Origin: DATJLQ01 sp035509415
GTDB taxonomy: Bacteria; Pseudomonadota; Alphaproteobacteria; JACZXZ01
Assembly: GCA_035509415.1 (NCBI GenBank)
Contig: DATJLQ010000111.1
Location: 1 to 21,812 of the forward strand
Direction of reading: 5' to 3'
DNA length: 21,812 nucleotides
The notes under the pieces are model-generated. The model was given only the letters and a program-made list of their open reading frames with translations. It had not been told where the DNA came from and made no database searches. Shown in pieces: positions 1 to 7,042 of the stretch; within the stretch, counting starts at the first letter, position 1, and each line of letters begins with the position of its first letter. The position numbers and the translations under genes were made by a program.

Positions 1-12
1 CGCCTTTTCTCC

Positions 13-41
13 TGGAAACCCGGGGGGCTTGGGCGTATATA
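13..41 (+). promoter_or_regulatory. Possible sigma-70 promoter for the DAHP synthase gene
   Basis: A -35-like TGGAAA at 13-18 and a -10-like TATATA at 36-41 are separated by 17 bases and lie about 40 bases upstream of the start codon. The -35 matches consensus only 4 of 6. No other promoter is visible in the 78 bases before the gene, but the true promoter could lie outside the window. Confidence 0.3.
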
Positions 42-78
42 GCGGGCCTTCGCGAGATCGCTCGAGACGGAGAGACGC

Positions 79-1476
79 ATGGCCGCCCAGCGCGCGCCGA
101 GCAATTGGAATCCCGACAGCTGGCGCACCAAGCCCGCGCGCCAGGCGCCGGACTATCCGGACGCGGCGGCGCTTGCGCGCGCCGAGGCCCAGCTCGCGAA
201 ATACCCGCCGCTCGTCTTCGCGGGCGAGGCGCGCAACCTGAAGGCCGAGCTCGCGCGCGCGGTCGAGGGGAAGGCGTTCCTGCTCCAGGGCGGCGATTGC
301 GCCGAGAGCTTCGCCGAGTTCTCCGCCAACAACATCCGCGACGCCTTCAAGGTGTTCCTCCAGATGGCCGTCGTGCTCACCTACGGTGCCGGGATGCCGG
401 TCGTGAAGGTCGGGCGCATGGCGGGCCAGTTCGCGAAGCCGCGCTCGGACGAGACCGAGACCAAGGACGGCGTGACGCTCGCGAGCTATCGCGGCGACAT
501 CATCAACGGCATCGAGTTCGACCTCGAGGCGCGGCTTCCCGATCCGCAGCGCATGGTGCAGGCCTACAACCAGTCGGCCGCGACGCTCAACCTCGTGCGC
601 GCCTTCGCGCTCGGCGGCTATGCCGACCTCCACGAGGTGCATCGCTGGAACCAGGATTTCGTGCGCAAGAGCTCGGCCGGCGCGCGCTTCGAGGAGCTGG
701 CGGGCCGCATCGCCGAGGCGCTCGGCTTCATGGAGGCGTGCGGCCTCACCTCGGCGACGTCGCGCGCGGTGCGCGAGGTTTCGTTCTACACGTCCCACGA
801 GGCGCTGCTGCTGCCCTACGAGCGCGCCCTCACGCGCCTCGACAGCACGACCGGCGACTATTACGACTGCTCGGCCCACATGGTCTGGATCGGCGACCGC
901 ACGCGCCAGCTCGACGGCGCCCATGTCGAGTTCGCGCGCGGCATCAGGAATCCGCTCGGCTTGAAATGCGGCCCCTCGATGACGCCCGACGAGCTCTTGC
1001 GCCTGATCGACGCGCTCAATCCGGCGAACGAGCCCGGGCGCTTGACGCTCATCGCGCGCACAGGGGCGGACCAGGTCGAGGCCAAGCTCACGCCGCTCCT
1101 GCGCGCCACCTTGCGCGAGGGCCGCGCGGTGCTCTGGGCGTGCGATCCCATGCACGGCAACACGGTCAAGACCAAGTCCGGCTTCAAGACGCGCGCCTTC
1201 GACCGCATCCTCGGCGAGGTGCGCCACTTCTTCGACGTGCACCAGGCCGAGGGCAGCTTCGCGGGCGGCGTCCATTTCGAGATGACCGGCCAAGACGTGA
1301 CCGAATGCACCGGCGGCGCCCAGGCGATCAAGGAAAGCGACCTCTCGGATCGCTACCACACCCATTGCGACCCGCGCCTCAACGGCTCCCAGGCGCTCGA
1401 GCTCGCCTTCCTCATCGCCGAGGAGCTCAAGGAGCTGCGCCAAGGGGCGGCCAAGAAGGTCGCGGCGGCGGGGTGA
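79..1476 (+). CDS. 3-deoxy-7-phosphoheptulonate synthase, class II (DAHP synthase)
   Basis: This cytosolic enzyme condenses phosphoenolpyruvate with erythrose 4-phosphate, the first step of the shikimate pathway to aromatic amino acids. The 465-residue length fits the class II (plant/AroG-Mtb type) family. Family blocks are visible in order: GGDCAESFAEF near residue 71, the long AHMVWIGDRTRQLDGAHVEF block in the middle, CDPMHGNT near 355, HFEMTGQDVTEC near 399 and YHTHCDPRLN near 426. The expected metal ligands are all present: C74, H359, E401 and D431, with spacing matching the Mycobacterium tuberculosis enzyme as I recall it. The ATG has a GGAGA ribosome site about 8 bases upstream. The gene appears monocistronic, followed by a palindromic repeat cluster. 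Feedback regulation cannot be read from the sequence. The class II assignment is very secure; the symbol is left blank because naming varies (aroF, aroG, aroH). Confidence 0.96.
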   Translation: MAAQRAPSNWNPDSWRTKPARQAPDYPDAAALARAEAQLAKYPPLVFAGEARNLKAELARAVEGKAFLLQGGDCAESFAEFSANNIRDAFKVFLQMAVVLTYGAGMPVVKVGRMAGQFAKPRSDETETKDGVTLASYRGDIINGIEFDLEARLPDPQRMVQAYNQSAATLNLVRAFALGGYADLHEVHRWNQDFVRKSSAGARFEELAGRIAEALGFMEACGLTSATSRAVREVSFYTSHEALLLPYERALTRLDSTTGDYYDCSAHMVWIGDRTRQLDGAHVEFARGIRNPLGLKCGPSMTPDELLRLIDALNPANEPGRLTLIARTGADQVEAKLTPLLRATLREGRAVLWACDPMHGNTVKTKSGFKTRAFDRILGEVRHFFDVHQAEGSFAGGVHFEMTGQDVTECTGGAQAIKESDLSDRYHTHCDPRLNGSQALELAFLIAEELKELRQGAAKKVAAAG

Positions 1477-1484
1477 TTTTGCCG

Positions 1485-1598
1485 CCCCATCCTTCGAGGC
1501 GCCTGCTTTCGCAGGCTCCTCGGGATGGGGCGAGGGTCGTAGGTGAAGGGTATTCCTCGTCCTGAGGAGGGGCCGCGGGCCCCGTCTCGAAGGACGAG
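1485..1598. repeat. Palindromic intergenic repeat cluster (REP-like, two dyads)
   Basis: Two successive dyads fill most of the 218-base spacer. The first pairs CCCCATCC (1485-1492) with GGATGGGG (1523-1530) around an inner GCCTGC/GCAGGC hairpin. The second pairs CTCGTCC (1556-1562) with GGACGAG (1592-1598) around a GGGCC/GGCCC core. The wording around the second dyad, with a TGAGGAGG-like arm and a TCTCGAAGGA-like arm, resembles the short palindromic intergenic repeats common in alphaproteobacteria (from memory). The first hairpin lies 9 bases after the stop codon and could also help terminate the DAHP synthase transcript, although no T tract follows. Confidence 0.65.
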
Positions 1599-1694
1599 AG
1601 CCGAGACCGGGACCGCTGCGTAAACCATTCTTGACCGGATCGGCGCCCGCCTTCTAGGCTCAGCCTCCCGCGACGAGAGCGAGTGCCGCGCGCC

Positions 1695-2846
1695 ATGAAC
1701 GCTCCCGACCCGAAGCCGCCGGCGATCGAGCCCGGACCCGACGAGATCCCGCGTCTCACCGACGCCTATTTCACGCGCACCAAGGAAGTGGTGCAGCGCT
1801 TCGGCGACACGCGCGCGACCTACGCGGTGTTCCTGCGCCGGCCGGTGGTCTCGGCCCCCCGCCTCGCGATCGACTGGCTCGAGGACGTCGCCGCGCGGCG
1901 CCAGACGAAATTCGACATTGACCTCGTCTATGCCGAAGGACGCTGGGTGGGGGCGGGTGAGCCGCTCATGTACATTTCGGGCTCGCTCTATCACCTAGTC
2001 GATCTCGAGACGCTTTATCTCCAGAAGATCGGCGCCGCCTGCGTCGCCGCCTACAACGCCTTCACCATGTGCGCGGACCTGCCGCAGGTCGCCTTCCTCG
2101 CCTTCGACGCGCGCCATTGCGCGGGCTCGGAGATGGCGGAGATGATGGCCTACGCCGCCTCGGTCGGCTCGGACCGCGCGCGGCGCAAGGTGGGAGCGAA
2201 AGGCTTCGTCGGCAACGCGACCGACGCGACCGCGCATTACTTCGGCCAGCCGCGCGGGCTCGGCACCATGCCCCACGCGCTCATCGGCTACGCGGGCACG
2301 ACCGTGCGCGCGGCCGAGATGTTCCACGAGGCGAACCCGAGCGTGCCGCTAACCGTGCTGGTGGATTATTTCGGGCGCGAGGTCACGGATTCGCTCGAAG
2401 TGTGCCGGCGCTTTCCCGAGCTCGCGAGTCGCGGCGAGCTCTCGGTCCGCCTCGACACGGCGGGCGGGCGTTTCGTCGAGGGGCTCGACCCGCCGGCCTC
2501 CTACGCCGTCCTCGAGCGCAACGCCCCCGACGCGATCCGCGGCTACCGCAGCGACACCGAGTTGCGTTACCTGATCGGGACCGGCGTTTCCGCCGCCGCC
2601 ATCTGGCACTTGCGCGAGAAGCTCGATGCAGCCGGCTTCGACAAGGTCAAGATCGTCGCTTCGTCGGGCTTCAATCCCGCGAAATGCAAGGTCATGGCCG
2701 CCGCCAAGGCGCCCATCGATGCGATCGGCACCGGCTCCTATCTGCCCGAGAACTGGTCCGAGACCTATGCTACCGCCGACATCGTCGCCTATGACGGCAC
2801 GCCGCGCGTCAAGGTCGGACGCGAGTGGCTGTTGCGGCAGAAGTAG
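1695..2846 (+). CDS. pncB: Nicotinate phosphoribosyltransferase (short-form family)
   Basis: This enzyme would convert nicotinate and PRPP to nicotinate mononucleotide in the Preiss-Handler NAD salvage route. The 383-residue protein shows the NAPRTase-type beta/alpha barrel end: the phosphate-binding DAIGTGSYLP segment near the C-terminus, preceded by FDKVKIVASSGFNP, and the AKGFVGNATDATAHYFG segment in the middle that is typical of rhizobial-type homologues annotated this way. The ATG at 1695 is preferred over the in-frame GTG four codons upstream; neither has a strong ribosome site. The gene lies about 2.4 kb upstream of nadE, so two NAD-biosynthesis genes bracket the toxin cassette. Family membership is fairly secure. 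Substrate preference (nicotinate versus a related base) is inferred from family annotation only. Confidence 0.82.
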   Translation: MNAPDPKPPAIEPGPDEIPRLTDAYFTRTKEVVQRFGDTRATYAVFLRRPVVSAPRLAIDWLEDVAARRQTKFDIDLVYAEGRWVGAGEPLMYISGSLYHLVDLETLYLQKIGAACVAAYNAFTMCADLPQVAFLAFDARHCAGSEMAEMMAYAASVGSDRARRKVGAKGFVGNATDATAHYFGQPRGLGTMPHALIGYAGTTVRAAEMFHEANPSVPLTVLVDYFGREVTDSLEVCRRFPELASRGELSVRLDTAGGRFVEGLDPPASYAVLERNAPDAIRGYRSDTELRYLIGTGVSAAAIWHLREKLDAAGFDKVKIVASSGFNPAKCKVMAAAKAPIDAIGTGSYLPENWSETYATADIVAYDGTPRVKVGREWLLRQK

Positions 2847-2904
2847 CGTTCGTCTAGGCGTTTCCCGGCTCCCGTCCAAATAGAAGTTCGGCTTGTCATT
2901 TCCC

Positions 2905-2940
2905 TTGACGCCGCTCCGCATTTACACCATTATGGTGTAC
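2905..2940 (+). promoter_or_regulatory. Promoter with overlapping 17-bp palindromic operator
   Basis: A -35 TTGACG (2905-2910) is followed after 17 bases by a -10-like CATTAT (2928-2933). The -10 lies inside a near-perfect palindrome at 2923-2939, TACACCATTATGGTGTA, which mismatches only at its central base. A repressor bound there would cover the -10 element. It lies about 32 bases upstream of the toxin-like gene. No DNA-binding protein is encoded in the cassette, so any repressor would act from elsewhere. The palindrome is seen directly; its use as an operator is inference. Confidence 0.55.
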
Positions 2941-2971
2941 GCTACGCCGAGGCTGCGAGAAGGGACCGGCC

Positions 2972-3961
2972 ATGCCGATGCTCGACGAGATCGCCCGAGC
3001 CTTCCCCGGCGTCCGAGTCTTCCGGCTCGCCGACGACGGACGCCATGCCTATTGCACCGAGCGAGGTGCTTTCCTCGGGCGCGGCACGGCGTTGCTCGAG
3101 TGCGTTCTAGATCGCGATGGCCGCGCGCGTTTTCGGCCGCGCGATCCATCGGCACTCGCGCGTCTCCTGCGCGTCGGCTACGGGTGCCATGTGCCCACGG
3201 CGCTCCTGATGTCGAGCCTGCGCGCGGTTTCGGCGGCGCTCGAGAAGGGCGACCTGGCACTCGCGAATATCCTTTTGGTCCACGCCGAAATCGATCCTTT
3301 GCCGGACGAGGCGGCGGCAATGCGCTTGGCCAAGGCCGATCGCGCGATCCGGCGCGCGCCCGGCGAGAAGCCACGGCTCGAACGCTACAATCCCAACCGG
3401 GCCGGCGAGCCGCGCCTGCCCGCCGGCGCACCCGGGGGCGGCCAATGGACGACTGGCGGCGGCGACGCGATTTTTACCGAAGTCGGATACAAGCCGGGCG
3501 AAGGGGTCCCACCCTTTGGCGGCGAGCATTTGCCGCCTGACGATCAGGCGAAAGAGGACGCTGAGGACGCCGTTGCGCGCAATGCAATCGCAAACGCGAT
3601 GGCGAAATCTAGGAGCGATAACCTGCCCCGCGCAGGTCTGATCTACATGGACCGGGATGGCAACGTAAATGCCACGGGGATGGTCGAAGGAAATTCGTTC
3701 AATCCCCCAGACCCCTCGGATGCACAGGACATGGTCCCGGATGGGGCAACGGTCGTTGGCGCATATTATACGATGGTGGCATCTCCGCTGAATATAGGCG
3801 ACGTTTTTTCCGGGGGGAATTGGCAGCAGGACGTAGTGCCTCCTTATGCCATTATCTGGTCACACAAGAATGGCGCCAATGTTTATGTTGGAACCGTCAG
3901 CGGAAATACCATGCTTTACAATCCCGCGACGCGGGAACACTCCAATATTGGGCGGTTCTGA
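2972..3961 (+). CDS. Polymorphic-toxin-like protein with DUF4329-like C-terminal domain
   Basis: This 329-residue protein has a modular build. Residues 1-130 are a helical N-terminal region rich in Leu/Ala. Residues 138-160 carry a YNPNRAGEPRLPAGAPGGGQW linker of the kind (PxG[ST]PxGGQW) found ahead of C-terminal effector domains in phage-like and polymorphic toxin proteins. Residues 220-329 resemble DUF4329 domains of RHS-type toxins: GLIYMDRDGN, then VPDGATVVG near 255, FSGG near 279 and YVGTVSGNTMLYNPAT near 305. The usual YHTHG block is replaced by YYTMV (265-269), so the putative metal-binding histidines are missing. No signal peptide is visible. A GAGAAGGGA ribosome site precedes the ATG; a second ATG lies at 2978. 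The C-terminal third has lower GC than the flanks. The next gene starts 14 bases downstream and is a candidate immunity protein. Toxin function is inference from architecture and neighbours. Confidence 0.6.
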   Translation: MPMLDEIARAFPGVRVFRLADDGRHAYCTERGAFLGRGTALLECVLDRDGRARFRPRDPSALARLLRVGYGCHVPTALLMSSLRAVSAALEKGDLALANILLVHAEIDPLPDEAAAMRLAKADRAIRRAPGEKPRLERYNPNRAGEPRLPAGAPGGGQWTTGGGDAIFTEVGYKPGEGVPPFGGEHLPPDDQAKEDAEDAVARNAIANAMAKSRSDNLPRAGLIYMDRDGNVNATGMVEGNSFNPPDPSDAQDMVPDGATVVGAYYTMVASPLNIGDVFSGGNWQQDVVPPYAIIWSHKNGANVYVGTVSGNTMLYNPATREHSNIGRF

Positions 3962-3975
3962 CGAGGATATGGCGC

Positions 3976-4437
3976 ATGGCGTATCGAATCGACAGAGTCG
4001 TGAGAACGTGTTCGTCAATCCGAACCTGGATTACGGCCTTGTCGCTATGCGCGATGCTCGGCCTTCCGTCCGCATGTACCCCGGCCCCGGACATTACGCC
4101 TAGCGAAGCCAAGGCCGTGGCGGACAATGCGATGGGGCAATATGGGGTCTTCCCTCCTTTCTCGACCAAAGTCGAAAAATACGAGGGAAGTCACAATGAC
4201 TGCCTCGATTTTATCTCCGACCCAGCATTGATCGCGGTCATCGCTCTCACGCCGGAAGCGGCCGCGGGAATGACGGAATACATGAATCGAATGAAGGAAA
4301 AATTGCGCGATAGAACGTATTACCTCGTCGATTATAACTTTACCAGAAAGCCAAATGGAAAAATCGGCATCGGCTGGAATTATTGCCTGTTCGTCGATGC
4401 GAGGACGGGCGTGCTCATCGGGCACGTGGAGCGCTAA
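3976..4437 (+). CDS. Candidate immunity lipoprotein (first paralogue)
   Basis: This 153-residue protein starts with a positively charged N-terminus, a hydrophobic stretch (about 17-31) and a lipobox LPSAC with Cys34, so it is probably an exported lipoprotein. The mature part contains a YEGSHNDCLD block (C76) and a GWNYCLFVDARTGVL block (C137), both shared with the paralogue at 4592-5050; the two cysteines could form a disulfide. The ATG at 3976 is chosen because GACGAGGA lies at a good distance and it follows the toxin stop by 14 bases, giving tight coupling. I recognise no named family. Its place directly after a toxin C-terminus and its duplication together with a toxin fragment suggest immunity, but this is inference. 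Base composition is markedly less GC-rich than core genes (about 42% in one 60-base line). Confidence 0.6.
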   Translation: MAYRIDRVVRTCSSIRTWITALSLCAMLGLPSACTPAPDITPSEAKAVADNAMGQYGVFPPFSTKVEKYEGSHNDCLDFISDPALIAVIALTPEAAAGMTEYMNRMKEKLRDRTYYLVDYNFTRKPNGKIGIGWNYCLFVDARTGVLIGHVER

Positions 4438-4444
4438 AAGATAT

Positions 4445-4576
4445 GTGCCCGGGCAAGACCAGGATGGCCCGTGGGCGCACGAGCACGGCGCCAAGGTCTA
4501 TGTTGGAACCGTAAACGGCAACACGCTCGTTTACGACCCGTCGACGCGCATGCGGTCCAGCATCGGCCGATATTGA
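4445..4576 (+). pseudogene. Orphan fragment of a second toxin C-terminus
   Basis: The translated stretch ends in GAKVYVGTVNGNTLVYDPST...SSIGRY and then a stop. It aligns with the last 30 or so residues of the upstream toxin (GANVYVGTVSGNTMLYNPAT...SNIGRF). The DNA after both stops also matches (TGACGAGGA) and leads into a homologous lipoprotein gene at the same distance. There is no credible start for a full protein: a GTG at 4445 could give at most 43 residues and has no clear ribosome site. It looks like the remnant of a displaced or recombined toxin tip, as in orphan C-terminus/immunity arrays. Homology begins near 4450, so the left edge is approximate. Confidence 0.7.
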
Positions 4577-4591
4577 CGAGGAGGCGATTCC

Positions 4592-5050
4592 ATGTCGTGC
4601 CGCTTCGAATCGGGCGTGCGACGACGGCGGCGGGGCCGGCATTGGACGCGAATGGCGCAGGTCTGTGCATTCGCCGGAGCAGTCGTCGCTTGCGCACAGG
4701 CCGACATCCCGGCGCGCGAAGCCCGGGCGACGGCGGACGAATTCATGGGGCGCTACGGGATCTTTCCGCCGATTTCCGAGACGGTCCGCGAATACGAGGG
4801 AAGTCACAATGACTGCCTCGATCTAATCTCCGACCCGAAGCTCGTCGCGCTGACCACGGCCACGGACGAAGCGGCGAAAGGCAAGATGGCATACCTGAAT
4901 CGAATCAAGGACGTGCTGAAGGATAAGCGATACTACCTCGTCAGCTACAACTTCACCACGCGACCAGACGGGAAAGTAGCAATTGGGTGGGATTACTGCC
5001 TGTTCGTCGATGCGCGCACGGGCGTCCTGCTCGCGTACGTTCCGTATTGA
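4592..5050 (+). CDS. Candidate immunity lipoprotein (second paralogue)
   Basis: This 152-residue protein is homologous to the product of 3976-4437, about 55% identical over the mature region by hand count. It shares a 32-base exact DNA match (4791-4822 with 4178-4209) and the conserved cysteines C75 and C136. The N-terminus is Arg-rich and followed by a hydrophobic segment ending in VVAC (Cys34), a plausible though weaker lipobox. The start is supported by GACGAGGAGGC upstream of the ATG. It follows the orphan toxin fragment by 15 bases, the same spacing as toxin and immunity gene upstream, which argues that the pair was duplicated or acquired together. No named family was recognised. An immunity role against a related toxin variant is inference. 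Confidence 0.6.
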   Translation: MSCRFESGVRRRRRGRHWTRMAQVCAFAGAVVACAQADIPAREARATADEFMGRYGIFPPISETVREYEGSHNDCLDLISDPKLVALTTATDEAAKGKMAYLNRIKDVLKDKRYYLVSYNFTTRPDGKVAIGWDYCLFVDARTGVLLAYVPY

Positions 5051-5059
5051 ATGGCGCCA

Positions 5060-5088
5060 TTGACACGCCCTTTCCCCGGTCTTATTTC
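5060..5088 (+). promoter_or_regulatory. Possible promoter for nadE
   Basis: A perfect -35 TTGACA (5060-5065) is followed after 17 bases by TATTTC (5083-5088), which matches the -10 consensus at 3 of 6. It lies in the 167-base spacer before nadE and just after the toxin cassette, so nadE probably has its own promoter. Nothing else stands out in the rest of the spacer. Confidence 0.4.
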
Positions 5089-5217
5089 TCCCGCCGTCCC
5101 AAGGCGTTAGCCGATTGGGCGTGAGGCGCCGGCCGGTTCGTGCGAGGATGCGCCACGGCATCTCGCGCCTCGCCTTGCAGCCCCATTTGAGCGCCCGCGC
5201 GCACTCGAAACCGGACC

Positions 5218-6873
5218 ATGACCGACGAGCTTTCCATAGCCCTCGCCCAGCTCAACCCGACGGTCGGCGACATCGCCGGCAACGCGGCGAAGCTGCGTGC
5301 CGCGCGCGCCGAGGCGGCCAAACGCGGCGCCGATCTCATGGTCGGGACCGAGCTTTGCGTCGCCGGCTATCCGCCCGAGGATCTGGTCTTGAAGCCCGCG
5401 TTCCAGGACGCGGTCGAGGCGGCGGTCGAAGCGCTCGCGCGCGAGACGGCCGACGGCGGCCCGGCGCTCATCGTGGGCGCTCCGTGGAGAAGCGAGGGGA
5501 AGCTCTACAACGCGGCCCTTCTGCTGGACGGCGGGCGCATCGCGTCGCTGCGCTTCAAGCACGAGCTCCCGAACTACGGCGTGTTCGACGAAAAGCGCGT
5601 CTTCGCGGCGGGACCCGCGCCGGGCCCGATCGTCTTCAAGGGCGTGCGGCTCGGCTTGCAGATCTGCGAGGACATGTGGCTCCCCGACGTGAGCGAGACG
5701 CTCGCCGAGACCGGCGCCGAGATGCTGGTGGTGATCAACGGCTCGCCCTTCGAGGCGGACAAGGGCGACGAGCGCATCCAGCTCGCGCTCGAACGCGTCC
5801 GGGAGACCGGCCTGCCGCTCGTCTACGTGAACCAGGTGTGCGGCCAGGACGAGCTGGTGTTCGACGGCGCGTCCTTCGCGCTCAATGCCGATTTCAAGCT
5901 CGCGGCCCAGGCGCGCGCGTGGCGCGAAGAGATCATTCTCACTAAATGGAAACGCGTGGCGGGCGGCTGGCGCTGCGTCGAGGCCCCCATTGAGACCGTG
6001 CGCAACGGGCTCGATTCCATCTACCAGGCGATGATGCTGGGCGTGCGCGACTACGTGAACAAGAACGGCTTTCCGGGCACGCTCGTGGGACTTTCGGGCG
6101 GTATCGATTCGGCGCTCACCGCCGCGGTCGCGGTCGACGCGTTGGGTGCGGGCCGCGTCGAGTGCGTGCGGCTCCCGTCGCGCTACACCTCGAGCGAGAG
6201 CATGGAGGACGCCGAGGCGATCGCGAAGCTTCTTGGCTCCAAGCTCGACACGGTCTCGATCGCGCCCGCGGTCGCTTCGTTCGAAGCCATGCTGACGCCG
6301 TCCCTCGGTTCGGCACCCAAGGACTTGACCGCCGAGAACATCCAGCCGCGCGCGCGCGCCCTCGTGCTCATGGCGCTCTCGAACGCGACCGGCAAGATGC
6401 TGCTCACGACCGGCAACAAGTCCGAGCTCTCGGTCGGCTACGCGACCCTCTACGGCGACATGTGCGGCGGCTACAACGTGCTCAAGGACGTCTACAAGAC
6501 CACGGTCTTCGCGCTCTCGCGCTGGCGCAACCAGACCCATCCCGAGGGCGCGCTCGGACCCGCGGGCCGCGTCATGCCCGAGCGCGTCCTCACCAAGGCG
6601 CCGAGCGCGGAATTGAAGCCCAATCAGACCGATCAGGACACGCTCCCGCCTTATGAGGTGCTCGACGGCATCCTCGAATGCCTGATCGAGCGCGAGATGC
6701 GCCCGGCCGAGATCGCGGCCCTCGGCTACGAGCTCGAGACCGTCGAGCGCGTCTGGCGCATGCTCGACCTCGCGGAGTACAAGCGGCGCCAGGCCGCGCC
6801 CGGCGTCAAGCTCACGCGCCGCGCCTTCGGGCGCGACCGGCGCTACCCGATCACGAACCGCTTCAAGGGCTGA
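5218..6873 (+). CDS. nadE: Glutamine-dependent NAD+ synthase
   Basis: This cytosolic enzyme amidates nicotinate adenine dinucleotide to NAD+ using ATP and ammonia released from glutamine. The 551-residue protein has the two expected domains. An N-terminal nitrilase-type glutaminase carries the triad E45 (GTELCVAGYPPED), K114 (RFKHELPNYGVFDE) and C150 (LQICEDMW). A C-terminal synthetase domain carries the PP-loop SGGIDS at 293-298, then TGNKSELSVGYATLYGD. It ends in a typical RRQAAPGVKLTRRAFGRDRRYPITNRF tail region. The ATG at 5218 gives the family-typical start (IALAQLNPTVGD), although the ribosome site is weak. The gene is separated from gltX by a palindromic repeat. With the upstream nicotinate phosphoribosyltransferase it covers two of the three Preiss-Handler steps. 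Confidence 0.97.
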   Translation: MTDELSIALAQLNPTVGDIAGNAAKLRAARAEAAKRGADLMVGTELCVAGYPPEDLVLKPAFQDAVEAAVEALARETADGGPALIVGAPWRSEGKLYNAALLLDGGRIASLRFKHELPNYGVFDEKRVFAAGPAPGPIVFKGVRLGLQICEDMWLPDVSETLAETGAEMLVVINGSPFEADKGDERIQLALERVRETGLPLVYVNQVCGQDELVFDGASFALNADFKLAAQARAWREEIILTKWKRVAGGWRCVEAPIETVRNGLDSIYQAMMLGVRDYVNKNGFPGTLVGLSGGIDSALTAAVAVDALGAGRVECVRLPSRYTSSESMEDAEAIAKLLGSKLDTVSIAPAVASFEAMLTPSLGSAPKDLTAENIQPRARALVLMALSNATGKMLLTTGNKSELSVGYATLYGDMCGGYNVLKDVYKTTVFALSRWRNQTHPEGALGPAGRVMPERVLTKAPSAELKPNQTDQDTLPPYEVLDGILECLIEREMRPAEIAALGYELETVERVWRMLDLAEYKRRQAAPGVKLTRRAFGRDRRYPITNRFKG

Positions 6874-6884
6874 GCATGGCGCCG

Positions 6885-7007
6885 CACCCCCCCACCCGGC
6901 GACGCTTGCGCGTCGCCACCATCCCCCTCCAGCGGGGAGGGGCAAAAAAGAGCGCCGCCGCAAGATTCCCCTCCCCCCTTGAGGGGGAGGGAAGGGTGGG
7001 GGGCGAC
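6885..7007. repeat. Large C/G-rich inverted repeat between nadE and gltX
   Basis: A nested dyad fills the spacer. An outer CCCCCCACCC-like arm (from about 6887) pairs with GGGTGGGGGG (to about 7003). Inside are a GGCGACGC/GCGTCGCC hairpin (6898-6915) and two further C-run/G-run hairpins separated by an AAAAAAG tract. Similar C-rich/G-rich palindromes are common repeated intergenic elements in alphaproteobacteria. It may act as a transcription barrier after nadE; that part is inference. Confidence 0.6.
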
Positions 7008-7042
7008 GTCGTTTCCGTGAGCGCCGAGCCGATCGCCGCGCC

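Noticed and set aside
2972..5050. NAD-degrading toxin suggested by its position between two NAD-biosynthesis genes
   Set aside because: No ART, TIR or NADase motif is visible in the C-terminal domain, and the flanking genes look like an ordinary core neighbourhood that was interrupted.
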